28,829 nt of DNA from an uncultured Christensenella sp. Its GTDB lineage: Bacteria; Bacillota; Clostridia; Christensenellales; Borkfalkiaceae. Within the stretch, counting starts at the first letter, position 1. Each line of letters opens with the position of its first letter. A model generated the notes under the pieces. That model had not been told where the DNA came from, ran no database searches, and saw only the letters and a list, made by a program, of their open reading frames with translations. A program made the position numbers and the translations under genes. Below, piece by piece: positions 13,150-20,274 of the stretch. The stretch covers positions 1 through 28,829 of the forward strand of contig CAJTYL010000016.1 in assembly GCA_910583855.1 (NCBI GenBank), in the 5' to 3' direction.

Positions 13150-13759
13150 GATTGACCGTTATACGCAGGACGTACCCGCCATGCTACGCGAATGTTACCG
13201 TTTCCAAGTTGAAAACCGGGGCTATTCTTACCAAGAAGACGAAGCGACAAGGCAGCATCTTACAATGGCGGCGCGTTGGCTCGTTGGCGAAAGCATGAAA
13301 CCGGGGTTATTCATGTACGGAACACCCGGATGCGGAAAGACAACATTAGCGCGTGCAATTTCCCAGCTAATAAATACGATTTACCATAGCGATATATCGT
13401 TTGAACGTAAAGGCGTTTCCTTTATTCCGGCTTCCGCACTTACGGAAGCAGCGAAGGGGGAAAAGCAGGAACTTTTAGCGGACTTGAAAAATACCGAGCT
13501 TCTTTGCATCGACGACGTAGGGACGGAACCAGCAAGCCTAAAGGTTTGGGGAAACGAGGTTAGCCCGTTGGTAGATTTGCTATACCACCGTTACGACCGC
13601 CAGTTATTCACGATTATAACCTCAAACTTGGAAGGCGACGAAGATATAGCCAAGCGTTACGGGGTTCGTGTAGCCGACCGATTTGTAGAGATGTTCGACC
13701 TTATAGGCTTCGATAATTCAAGTTACCGACCAAGACTAACAAAGCTAACACCGCGATAG
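13043..13759 (+). CDS. DnaC/IstB-like AAA+ helicase loader
   Basis: A 238-residue ATPase. Walker A is GTPGCGKT (93-100), Walker B LLCIDD (153-158), sensor-1-like TIITSNL, and the arginine region YRPRLTK at the end. This is the DnaC/DnaI/IstB group that loads the replicative helicase; no transposase is nearby, so helicase loading for phage replication is the natural reading. The N-terminal helical part (1-80) should bind the helicase. The first ATG (13043) lies 107 bp inside the initiator gene in another frame; I kept it because the residues before the next Met fit the loader N-terminal domain. Confidence 0.85.
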   Translation: MGTTENKKQEQPIQRIDIVAFANLLRKRSPAVARFKIDRYTQDVPAMLRECYRFQVENRGYSYQEDEATRQHLTMAARWLVGESMKPGLFMYGTPGCGKTTLARAISQLINTIYHSDISFERKGVSFIPASALTEAAKGEKQELLADLKNTELLCIDDVGTEPASLKVWGNEVSPLVDLLYHRYDRQLFTIITSNLEGDEDIAKRYGVRVADRFVEMFDLIGFDNSSYRPRLTKLTPR

Positions 13760-13862
13760 CTGTACAAATGAACCCCGATATTCAACTATCGTATTTCAGA
13801 CGGTAAGATGTAAGGGAAACAATATAATAACGCCTTAACGGGCAAAAAAACGATTAAAAGAC

Positions 13863-14471
13863 ATGAAGAAGCATAAAGTATATATAAGCGGGCAAATAAC
13901 CGGGCTTCCGGTAGCCGAATACGTGGAAAAGTTCAGCAAAGCGGAAGCGGAACTAAAAGCAAAGGGTTACGAGGTTGTAAACCCATTGCGGTACGAATTA
14001 AAGCCGGGTTCGCGCTGGAACGAACAAATGAAGGTGGATATTCGCCTTTTGCTTGATTGCGACGCGATTTATATGCTTTCTAATTGGGAACGCAGCACGG
14101 GCGCAGGGCTGGAACTATATATAGCCGAAGGTTTGGGACTGATTATAAACTATGAGAAACCACCCAAACACCGGGATATAAAGACGGCTATACTTACGGC
14201 TATGGGGGTTAGCTTCGCTTCCATTTCAGAAGACAGCCGTAACCGCTGGCACGTTTACGCCCGGATGATTTACGCGCATCATTGCAAGAAACGCGGCGAG
14301 AATACCCAACGTATAGCGGAAGAAACCTTACACGACCAAAGTACGATATGTTATTACCTTCGGCGGTACGATAGCGAATATAAGTATAACAAGGAGTTTC
14401 GCGCAGCAGCCGAAAAGGTTGCTACCCTATTGAGTAAAAAGTTAAGTGTTCCAAAGGACGTATTAAAATAA
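13863..14471 (+). CDS. DUF4406 fused to a DnaA domain-IV-like helix-turn-helix
   Basis: A 202-residue protein. Residues ~4-95 (KVYISGQITGLPVAEYVEKF, then NPLRYELKPGSRWNEQMKVD and STGAGLELYIAEGLG) match DUF4406, a Rossmann-like fold related to nucleoside deoxyribosyltransferases. Residues ~120-195 (SRNRWHVYARMIYAHHCKKR, IAEETLHDQSTICYYLRRYD) resemble the DnaA C-terminal DNA-binding domain, with DQSTI in the place of the DHSTV signature. The join suggests a protein that senses or alters a nucleotide-type ligand and binds DnaA-box-like DNA. It follows the helicase loader after 103 bp with no visible gene. Whether the enzymatic part is active cannot be told by eye. Confidence 0.7.
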   Translation: MKKHKVYISGQITGLPVAEYVEKFSKAEAELKAKGYEVVNPLRYELKPGSRWNEQMKVDIRLLLDCDAIYMLSNWERSTGAGLELYIAEGLGLIINYEKPPKHRDIKTAILTAMGVSFASISEDSRNRWHVYARMIYAHHCKKRGENTQRIAEETLHDQSTICYYLRRYDSEYKYNKEFRAAAEKVATLLSKKLSVPKDVLK

Positions 14472-14485
14472 GACGGTTCGTTAAT

Positions 14486-14740
14486 ATGAGATTTGCACTA
14501 AGAAATAAAAGCAAGCTAATAAAGGCTTTCGGGGAAGACTACTACAAGCTATTGATAAGCAGCTTAACAGCCTTCGCTAAAAGCAACCGGGAAATAGCCG
14601 CCTATACCATTGAAGGGTACACTTACGAATTTATAAACATTCCCAACGTTCAACCGAGCGCAGATAGTAATTTTCAATTTGCGATAGTAGGAAAGCAGTA
14701 CGACGTACTACACGTAGCCTATTATAGCGCAATAGGATAA
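14486..14740 (+). CDS. Small hypothetical phage protein
   Basis: An 84-residue protein beginning MRFALRNKSKLIKAFGEDYY and ending YDVLHVAYYSAIG. Mixed helical and strand pattern, no membrane segment, no motif that I recognise. It lies 14 bp after the DUF4406 fusion and 10 bp before the next small gene, all in the replication operon. Function unknown. Confidence 0.6.
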   Translation: MRFALRNKSKLIKAFGEDYYKLLISSLTAFAKSNREIAAYTIEGYTYEFINIPNVQPSADSNFQFAIVGKQYDVLHVAYYSAIG

Positions 14741-14750
14741 GAAAAACAGC

Positions 14751-14972
14751 ATGGAGCAACTGACATTTGATTTCATAAAGGAAATAGTACCTATACCGGA
14801 TTGTAGCTTTTTGATGGACGTAACCGGGTTAGGAACCCCTATCGAGGTTGCAAACGAAATGGTAAGGGAAGCACGAGTTTGGCAAGAAAATAATCCGGGC
14901 AAAGACGTGATGGACGTTATAACCCCGGAATGGAAAGAATATATTAACCATAAAATTAAACATTTATGTTAG
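14751..14972 (+). CDS. Small hypothetical protein upstream of SSB
   Basis: A 73-residue acidic protein starting MEQLTFDFIKEIVPIPDCSF. The QLTFDF near the start is loosely like a sliding-clamp peptide but is not a good match. The end (MDVITPEWKEYINHKIKHLC) overlaps the ssb start by 7 bp, so the two are translationally coupled. No family recognised. Confidence 0.6.
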   Translation: MEQLTFDFIKEIVPIPDCSFLMDVTGLGTPIEVANEMVREARVWQENNPGKDVMDVITPEWKEYINHKIKHLC

Positions 14973-15394
14973 CAGTAACAGTAATAGGAAACATCGGCAA
15001 CGATGCGGAAATTAAAGAGTTCAACGGGCAAAAGTTTATAGCTTTCAACGTTGCGAGTACAGAACGTTATAAAGACGGGCAGGGCAACCAGCACAGCCGT
15101 ACAACGTGGGTTAGCTGCTTGAAACCCGGTGAAAGTTCCGTAGTAACTTATTTGAAGAAAGGAACGCAGGTATATGTACGTGGTAGCCTTTCCGTTAAAA
15201 CATTCAATTCCGGGAACGGAGTACAAGCGGGCGTTAATTGCCTCGTGCGTGAACTTCAACTATTAGGCAGTAAGCAGGAAACACAAAACGAGCAACAACA
15301 GCCAGCTACTACCAGCACGCCGCCAACCTATACCCCGGCGGGAAGTGCGTCGCCGTTTCCACCGGAAAACGAAAAAGATGATCTTCCTTTTTAA
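14966..15394 (+). CDS. ssb: Single-stranded DNA-binding protein
   Basis: A 142-residue SSB. The OB-fold core includes VTVIGNIGNDAEIKEFNGQK, FIAFNVASTERYKD, TTWVSCLKPG and GTQVYVRGSLSVKTF (about 4-90). A Gln/Thr/Pro-rich linker follows (~103-130), ending in the acidic partner-binding tip DDLPF. Standard length for the family. It coats single strands during phage replication and can recruit partners by its tip; the same operon supplies the annealase, loader and nuclease. Confidence 0.95.
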   Translation: MLAVTVIGNIGNDAEIKEFNGQKFIAFNVASTERYKDGQGNQHSRTTWVSCLKPGESSVVTYLKKGTQVYVRGSLSVKTFNSGNGVQAGVNCLVRELQLLGSKQETQNEQQQPATTSTPPTYTPAGSASPFPPENEKDDLPF

Positions 15395-15415
15395 AAACAT
15401 TCAGCTAACAGAAAA

Positions 15416-15769
15416 ATGAATAGAAAAGAAGAAATAAAAAGATTGCCTTTTGTCGTTTCAGCCTATAAGCAAATTTACCGTTCTGAAAGTTGTTGCGGGA
15501 TTTGTAATTTGCCTTGGTCGGTTTGCGGTCATGAACATATAGACATTACCGATAAATACGGGGTGTTCTACGTTTGCCCATATTGCTGGGAAAACAACGA
15601 TTTACAGACTATTTTAAAAGCGACGACACAAGGTTATTTAAGTCAGTTCCATTCATGCTCTACAGATGAAGATAAGGCGCATTTTCTTGAAGAACATAAG
15701 TTGGTTGATATATTGATGAAAACAGAACAGAAATATATATCAACCCATTCTGAAAAACAAGAAAAATAA
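15416..15769 (+). CDS. Small zinc-binding-like protein
   Basis: A 117-residue protein with CCGICNLPWSVCGHEHID (about 27-44) followed by YVCPYCW (about 53-59), a Cys/His set that fits a zinc ribbon or treble-clef knuckle. The rest is helical. Codons are more AT-rich than in the genes around it, so it may be a recent insertion into the operon. It might be an accessory or anti-host protein, but no function can be read from it. Confidence 0.65.
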   Translation: MNRKEEIKRLPFVVSAYKQIYRSESCCGICNLPWSVCGHEHIDITDKYGVFYVCPYCWENNDLQTILKATTQGYLSQFHSCSTDEDKAHFLEEHKLVDILMKTEQKYISTHSEKQEK

Positions 15770-15801
15770 AAAACTATACAAACTTTAAAAGTAGTAAGAC
15801 A

Positions 15802-16089
15802 ATGAAACCAAAAAAATTTCAAGAAGCAAACGTAGTTTACGGCGAGGGACAACCCGAATACAAGCCATTACCAGCACATAAGACGAAAGAAGGGCAGGCT
15901 ATTTTCTGTTTCGAATTGGACGAAGCAGAACGAAAAAAAATAGCCGAAACGGGCGAATTATGGGTAAGCCTTCTAACCTTCAACCAACCGTTGCAACCCA
16001 TTTTTATAACTATAAACAAGTCGGATTTATTCATACAGCCCGACGCAACCCAACAGACCGATAATGAAAGCAGTAGTATTATTAAGTAA
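15802..16089 (+). CDS. Conserved small phage protein
   Basis: A 95-residue protein. KKFQEANVVYGEGQPEYKPL, then ELDEAERKKIAETGELWVSL and TFNQPLQPIFIT, is a pattern I associate with an uncharacterised small protein common in Bacteroides phage replication regions. Beta-rich with a variable tail. It overlaps the next gene by 26 bp, so the two are coupled. Function unknown. Confidence 0.7.
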   Translation: MKPKKFQEANVVYGEGQPEYKPLPAHKTKEGQAIFCFELDEAERKKIAETGELWVSLLTFNQPLQPIFITINKSDLFIQPDATQQTDNESSSIIK

Positions 16090-16516
16090 GAAGTTCTTCC
16101 CGGCACATTTCCGGGCAGGCGAAGCAACCGATTTTAAGACAAAGGTTCTTAACGGTCAAAAGCGGCACACATGCCGATGCAATTATGAGTATTGGAAGAA
16201 AAAAATAACCGCCTTGCAGGAAAAAAGCGGTACGTTATGCCTACGACAATGGGCGGACAAACCGTATAGAAGCCCGCAGGAAAGTATTTTAGAAGTTCCG
16301 GCTAACATGTGCATAGTTCAGCCTTTAATATTACGAAGGAACGGCTTAAACTTTACCGCAGAAGTTGAAGGACACCCGGTTAGGTTGGAAGATTTGGCAC
16401 GTAACGACGGGCTGACACCTTCGGAGTTTGCAGCATGGTTTATCCCGGTATTCGATAAAGCGCAGGAAAACGCGCTAACCTTTGCTATTATTCAGTTTAC
16501 AACATTCAGATATTAG
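16064..16516 (+). CDS. ASCH/PUA-like phage protein
   Basis: A 150-residue protein. FFPAHFRAGEATDFKTKVLN, then GQKRHTCRCNYEYWKKKI and GTLCLRQWADKPYRSPQ, resembles the ASCH (PUA-like) fold, in which a Lys/Gly-Gln-Lys loop and a ...LRQW.GKPYR strand surround a nucleic-acid or base pocket. It overlaps the gene before it. Such proteins may bind modified nucleotides or RNA; the specific ligand is unknown. Moderate confidence in the fold. Confidence 0.6.
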   Translation: MKAVVLLSKKFFPAHFRAGEATDFKTKVLNGQKRHTCRCNYEYWKKKITALQEKSGTLCLRQWADKPYRSPQESILEVPANMCIVQPLILRRNGLNFTAEVEGHPVRLEDLARNDGLTPSEFAAWFIPVFDKAQENALTFAIIQFTTFRY

Positions 16517-16519
16517 CTT

Positions 16520-17032
16520 ATGGCACAAGAAACAGACATAGGCAAAAGCTGGGAAGAAATCGTAAGAGCGTACGCAAAGGCAGAACGGGAATTAGGCGTA
16601 AAAGTGTATTGCGTACTTCGCATTTGCAAGAAAGTAAACGGCGAAGAAATTGTATTACACCGTTACGATATGCCCCGCGAAATTTTACAGCGTTGGCGGT
16701 GGGTTATAAATTGGCGTATGGCTAAATTAACGTGTGAAGACCCGCGAGCGCATCTCTATGAAACATTATCTTTTTACGATAAAACAAGCGGAGAAGCATA
16801 CGGTTTTAATTCCGATTTATCAAGACTAACCGCATTAAAGGGGCGGATAACTTTGCAAGAGAATAGGATAAAAGACTACATCGAAGCAAATAAAGATAAT
16901 TTATTCTTTGACGAAACCAACGACCCACAGTTAGTTAAGGTTCGGAAAAAGCTGGAACGTGCGAGAAAGAACGTAGCCAATGCAGAAGCGAGATTAAGAA
17001 CAAAGGTAGAACAAAAAATAGCAGGGAAATGA
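16520..17032 (+). CDS. Hypothetical phage protein with helical tail
   Basis: A 170-residue basic protein. A mixed N-terminal half (ELGVKVYCVLRICKKVNGEE, then REILQRWRWVINWRMAKLTC) is followed by a long helical, coiled-coil-like tail (KVRKKLERARKNVANAEARL). It lies 3 bp after the ASCH-like gene and its stop overlaps the next start (ATGA, 17029). No family recognised. Confidence 0.65.
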   Translation: MAQETDIGKSWEEIVRAYAKAERELGVKVYCVLRICKKVNGEEIVLHRYDMPREILQRWRWVINWRMAKLTCEDPRAHLYETLSFYDKTSGEAYGFNSDLSRLTALKGRITLQENRIKDYIEANKDNLFFDETNDPQLVKVRKKLERARKNVANAEARLRTKVEQKIAGK

Positions 17033-17277
17033 AAGTAAACGGTAACGGCTTGGTAGAGATATACGGCGAAAAGACCCAAGAACGCGGTTTTTTCTGCATG
17101 AAGTTGTTAGCCTTCTTAAATACAGAAGCAGAACCGGGAACGGAAGCCTATGCGGAACTTTGGGAACAACGATTTAACGAAGCCAAGTTAGGGGCTTGCG
17201 CCTATCGGGACAAATGCCCGATTTACGCAAGAACCGCGAAGAAGGGAATACAACAAAATTTATTTGCACAGCTATGA
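17029..17277 (+). CDS. Small protein ending in a clamp-like QQNLF motif
   Basis: An 82-residue protein; the middle has two Cys (KLGACAYRDKCPIYAR) and the tail is KKGIQQNLFAQL. QQNLF (residues 75-79) fits the beta-sliding-clamp-binding pentapeptide Q-x-x-L-F, here at the exposed C-terminus. It overlaps both neighbours at ATGA junctions. The next gene also carries such a peptide. Probable replication accessory protein; no family recognised. Confidence 0.65.
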   Translation: MKVNGNGLVEIYGEKTQERGFFCMKLLAFLNTEAEPGTEAYAELWEQRFNEAKLGACAYRDKCPIYARTAKKGIQQNLFAQL

Positions 17278-17504
17278 CCCCAAAGGAGTTTTACGACAAA
17301 GTTGTAGAGATGCGGAAGGCACAAAAAGAGTACTTCCGTTTCCGCGCACCTTCCGCGCTAAGCAAATCGAAGCAATTAGAAGCCGAAATAGACGCGGAAA
17401 TAAAGCGGGTAGAACAACTTCTAAGCGAGAAGGAAAAAGCCCGGCAAACTTCGCTTTTCGGGGCTTTTGACGAAGATTTATTAAACCGTAGTAGTAACGA
17501 TTAA
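17274..17504 (+). CDS. Short coiled-coil protein with a clamp-like QTSLF motif
   Basis: 76 residues from ATG 17274; this start overlaps the previous stop and follows CACAGCT, the recurring leader, so it is preferred to an in-frame ATG at 17196. A heptad-like helix (KQLEAEIDAEIKRVEQLLSE, about 34-53) is followed by ARQTSLFGAFDEDLL: QTSLF (58-62) is a good match to the beta-clamp-binding motif. Likely forms a dimer that contacts the host sliding clamp; this is inference. Confidence 0.65.
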   Translation: MTPKEFYDKVVEMRKAQKEYFRFRAPSALSKSKQLEAEIDAEIKRVEQLLSEKEKARQTSLFGAFDEDLLNRSSND

Positions 17505-17514
17505 AGGCTATTCG

Positions 17515-17691
17515 ATGAAAAGTTACCAATTTGAGGAAATAACATTCTGGCTTTCGCTTATTGCGTGCTTGTTGGCTAACGAAGCAAAAATAGATTGGCT
17601 TACAAGAATACTTGTAGTAGTCAGCATTGTAAATTTTGCCAGCGCAATAGTGACGGCTTGGATTGATGTAAAACGTAAAAATAAAAATTAG
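17515..17691 (+). CDS. Small two-helix membrane protein (58 aa)
   Basis: A 58-residue reading frame, MKSYQFEEITFWLSLIACLL, then a loop (ANEAKIDWLTR), then a second hydrophobic span (ILVVVSIVNFASAIVTAWI) and a basic end (DVKRKNKN). It fills the 191-bp gap between the neighbouring genes, is on the same strand, and ends 4 bp before the next ATG. Topology resembles the small membrane protein at 4530. No family known. Confidence 0.6.
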   Translation: MKSYQFEEITFWLSLIACLLANEAKIDWLTRILVVVSIVNFASAIVTAWIDVKRKNKN

Positions 17692-17695
17692 CATT

Positions 17696-18052
17696 ATGGT
17701 TAATGTAGAGATTGACGCGCGTATATTGGAAGATAAGAAATTCAATACGCAGGTAGAAAACATTATAACAGAAACAAGAGAAGCCCGCAGAAATGTACAG
17801 ATAGGCGGGGCACAGTTAAAATCTTCCCCGGTTATCCGGTTGATGGACGAAGGCAACCTTTCGCTTTCCTTCATCCTTTCAGAGTTCCCGAAGATAGCCA
17901 ACAAGGAAAGCCGACTACCACGCGGGCAACGCGATGTAGTAGCGAACATTGTTTTTGAAGCCGCCCGACGGGTTGTTTTCCTTAACCAGCAGGAACGCGC
18001 CCGGAAAGCAGCGGAAAAGGCTAACGAAAAAGCGGCGGGAAATGACATTTGA
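17696..18052 (+). CDS. Hypothetical phage protein upstream of VRR-NUC nuclease
   Basis: A 118-residue protein with charged helices (FNTQVENIITETREARRNVQ and RARKAAEKANEKA at the end). No motif recognised. It overlaps the nuclease start (18042) by 11 bp, so the two are coupled. Possibly a nuclease partner, by position only. Confidence 0.65.
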   Translation: MVNVEIDARILEDKKFNTQVENIITETREARRNVQIGGAQLKSSPVIRLMDEGNLSLSFILSEFPKIANKESRLPRGQRDVVANIVFEAARRVVFLNQQERARKAAEKANEKAAGNDI

Positions 18053-18458
18053 GGAAATGAAGGCAATAGCCAACAAGACCACTACCCGAAAAAAGTCCAG
18101 GCACATAGAAAGCCAAATACAACAAAGTTGCGTTAAGTGGTTCCGTTTGCAGTTCCCGGAAATTGGATTACTACTTTTTGCAGTACCCAACGGCGGAGCG
18201 CGGAACAAACGGGAAGCCGGGATATTGAAGGGCGAAGGTGTTACCGCCGGGGTAGCCGACATGATACTGTTAAAACCTTCGGGCGGCTTTGCTTCCCTTT
18301 GTATTGAGTTCAAGACCGAAGAAAAAGGCAGTACACAGCGCGAAACACAAAAGCAATGGCAGAAGGCAGCGGAAGCCGCCGGAAACAAGTATGTTATTTG
18401 CCGTTCTTTCGATGATTTCAGAAAGGAAGTAATAAGTTACTTATTCCCGAAAAAGTAG
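18042..18458 (+). CDS. VRR-NUC-domain nuclease
   Basis: 138 residues from ATG 18042 (MTFEEMKAIANKTT); the longer frame from 17949 is mostly inside the previous gene. HIESQIQQSCVKWFRLQF, then the VPNGGARNKREAGILKGEG loop, and GVADMILLK with IEFKTE give the PD-(D/E)xK core: Asp73, Glu89 and Lys91. VRR-NUC enzymes of phages are usually Holliday-junction or branched-DNA nucleases. It ends the replication operon, just before the late control region. Complete. Confidence 0.85.
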   Translation: MTFEEMKAIANKTTTRKKSRHIESQIQQSCVKWFRLQFPEIGLLLFAVPNGGARNKREAGILKGEGVTAGVADMILLKPSGGFASLCIEFKTEEKGSTQRETQKQWQKAAEAAGNKYVICRSFDDFRKEVISYLFPKK

Positions 18459-18488
18459 GGAGCGTGAAGTTTTGGCGAAGTATTTTAG

Positions 18489-18530
18489 GGTTTAGCGTAT
18501 CACTTTAATACGCTAAACCTTTTATTTTTG
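18489..18530 (+). promoter_or_regulatory. Late promoter candidate with 12-bp inverted repeat over its -33 region
   Basis: GGTTTAGCGTAT (18489-18500), 7 bases, then ATACGCTAAACC (18508-18519) make a perfect 12-bp inverted repeat, followed by TATTTTTG (18523-18530), a match to the -7 box TAnnTTTG. No TTTG lies at -33; the repeat occupies that place. A regulator bound there, activator or repressor, could control transcription of the leader and packaging operon. The hairpin plus T-rich tail could instead terminate the replication operon. Its inner 17 bp are identical to 2189-2205. Confidence 0.55.
18496..18512. repeat. 17-bp inverted repeat, IR family member 3
   Basis: CGTAT-CACTTTA-ATACG, identical to member 1 at 2189-2205, here at the centre of a longer 12-bp inverted repeat. 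Confidence 0.7.
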
Positions 18531-18535
18531 CAGCA

Positions 18536-18653
18536 AAACCAAAACGAGGGCAATAACGGGGATTGTTCGCCGGGTCGCGTTACCGCCGTTGTTGGTTTGT
18601 TTATTCAGGCTTTACAAAAGCATCATATAGCTGATAGCAACGGCTAAGAGCCG
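18536..18653 (+). ncRNA. Structured leader RNA before the packaging operon
   Basis: This gene-free stretch can form alternative stems that share bases: AAACCAA (18536-18542) with TTGGTTT (18592-18598), or CAATAACGG (18551-18559) with CCGTTGTTG (18586-18594). A small hairpin CGGCT-AAG-AGCCG (18641-18653) follows, then the terminator. Mutually exclusive pairing upstream of a terminator is the layout of an attenuator or antitermination site. It may also yield a ~150-nt RNA. Folding by eye only. Confidence 0.4.
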
Positions 18654-18658
18654 AAGCG

Positions 18659-18689
18659 GGGCGCGGCGTAAAAGACCACGCCCTTTTTT
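18659..18689 (+). terminator. Intrinsic terminator in front of the packaging operon
   Basis: GGGCGCGG (18659-18666), a 9-base loop, CCACGCCC (18676-18683) form an 8-bp stem with one mismatch, followed by six T. It lies 18 bases before the ATG of the ParB-methyltransferase gene, so unregulated transcripts from the promoter at 18523 should stop here. Read-through would switch on the packaging genes. Confidence 0.75.
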
Positions 18690-18706
18690 ATTAAAAACGA
18701 TTTGAT

Positions 18707-20263
18707 ATGGCAAAGATTAAAAAGACAAAAATAGAAGACCTTATACCGGACGACTTGAATTTCAACAAGGGTACGCAGTTCGGGCAAAGCATGATAGAAA
18801 AAAGCCTGCGCACATTCGGCGCGGGGCGTTCAATCCTGCTCGACAAAAACAACAAGATTATAGCAGGAAACAAAACTACCGAAGGCTTTGCAAGTGCAGG
18901 CATGGAAGATGTTATTATAATAGAAACAACCGGAAACGAACTTGTAGCCGTAAAGCGCAACGATATAGACTTAGATACAAAGGAAGGGCGCGAACTTGCG
19001 TTAGCAGACAACGCGACAGCCGCCGCTAATCTTGATTGGGACGAAGAAGCCATAGCTAAGGCAAAAGAAGACTTCGGTATAGATAACGAAGCATGGGGCG
19101 TTCCGGTAGATTTTGGGGAAGACAGCGAAGGGGATGAAAATCCGGAAAAACAACTTAAACGCCTTAAAGACGACTTTATTTTGCCGCCGTTTTCTGTATT
19201 GAATACCCGTACCGCCGAATGGCAGGAACGCCGCCGGGCATGGCTGGAAATAGGCATAAAAAGCGACGAAGGTAGAAGCGAAGATTTGACTTTTGCAAAG
19301 ACAGCGCAACCGCCAATATTTTACGATACCAAGAACGCATTACGCGAAACTTTAGGCAGAGAACCACAGACGGAAGAAGTGATAGCGGAAATTGAGCGTT
19401 TAGGGCTTAAAACAATGACTACTACAAGTATATTCGACCCGGTATTAACCGAACTTTCTTACCGTTGGTTCAACATTGAAGGCGGGCGGATATTAGACCC
19501 GTTCGCTGGGGGCAGCGTTCGCGGTATAGTAGCGGCAAAGTTGAACATGCCTTACGTCGGCAATGATTTAAGCGAAGCCCAAATTAGAGCCAACAAAGCA
19601 AACGCGGAAGAGGTGTTAGGCATAAGCTACCCATTCTTTCCCCAATGGACGGTAGGCGATAGTTCCCAGCTTGAAGACGTTCTTAGCACGAATGGGATAA
19701 GTGGCGATTTCGATATGATTTTCTCCTGCCCACCCTACGCGGATTTGGAAGTATATAGCAATGATCCGCGCGATATTTCAAACATGGACTATGCGCAATT
19801 CATTGAAGCGTACAAACGTATTATAAAACAATCCTGCTCCCGGTTGAAGAATAACCGTTTCGCGGTTTTTGTCGTCGGGGATATACGGGATAAGAAGGGC
19901 ATTTACAGAAACTTTGTAAGCCACACAATAGAAGCGTTTACGGGGTGCGGTCTTCATTATTACAATTCCCTTATCCTTGTAAACCAAATAACCAGCCTTG
20001 CAATAAGGGTACGGCGGCAGTTTAACGGTACGCGCAAGGTAGGAAAGGTTCATCAAAACGTGTTAGTCTTCTGTAAAGGCAGCGTAGAAGAAACAATAGA
20101 TAGTTTTGAAGAATTGCAGGTTAAAAAAGCGTTGGAAATATTCAACAAGAGCCGGGAAAATAGCAACCTGCATGATGATGTATTAGTATTCTACAAAGGC
20201 GACCCGAAAAACATTAAAGAAGATTTCGGGGAACTTCATATAAGCGACGAATTACCACAATAA
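18707..20263 (+). CDS. ParB-like domain fused to DNA methyltransferase
   Basis: A 518-residue protein. Residues ~5-110 are a ParB/sulfiredoxin-like domain (IEDLIPDDLNFNKG, ILLDKNNKIIAGNKTTEGF, ELALADNATAA). The methyltransferase has motif I DPFAGG (264-269) and motif IV SCPPY (340-344), with the Cys-Pro-Pro-Tyr variant usual in this phage family. The C-terminus holds an imperfect repeat: HQNVLVFCKGSVEETIDSFEEL (449-470) and HDDVLVFYKGDPKNIKEDFGEL (489-510). Phages use such fusions to methylate their DNA before or during packaging, which fits the terminase genes right after it. The repeat is unusual. No restriction partner is visible. Confidence 0.9.
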   Translation: MAKIKKTKIEDLIPDDLNFNKGTQFGQSMIEKSLRTFGAGRSILLDKNNKIIAGNKTTEGFASAGMEDVIIIETTGNELVAVKRNDIDLDTKEGRELALADNATAAANLDWDEEAIAKAKEDFGIDNEAWGVPVDFGEDSEGDENPEKQLKRLKDDFILPPFSVLNTRTAEWQERRRAWLEIGIKSDEGRSEDLTFAKTAQPPIFYDTKNALRETLGREPQTEEVIAEIERLGLKTMTTTSIFDPVLTELSYRWFNIEGGRILDPFAGGSVRGIVAAKLNMPYVGNDLSEAQIRANKANAEEVLGISYPFFPQWTVGDSSQLEDVLSTNGISGDFDMIFSCPPYADLEVYSNDPRDISNMDYAQFIEAYKRIIKQSCSRLKNNRFAVFVVGDIRDKKGIYRNFVSHTIEAFTGCGLHYYNSLILVNQITSLAIRVRRQFNGTRKVGKVHQNVLVFCKGSVEETIDSFEELQVKKALEIFNKSRENSNLHDDVLVFYKGDPKNIKEDFGELHISDELPQ

Positions 20264-20274
20264 CAACGTAAGCC

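Noticed and set aside
13760..13862. Possible small ORF or IR-family site in the 103-bp gap after the helicase loader
   Set aside because: The only ATG frame is 12 codons, and the CGTAT there has no matching arm.
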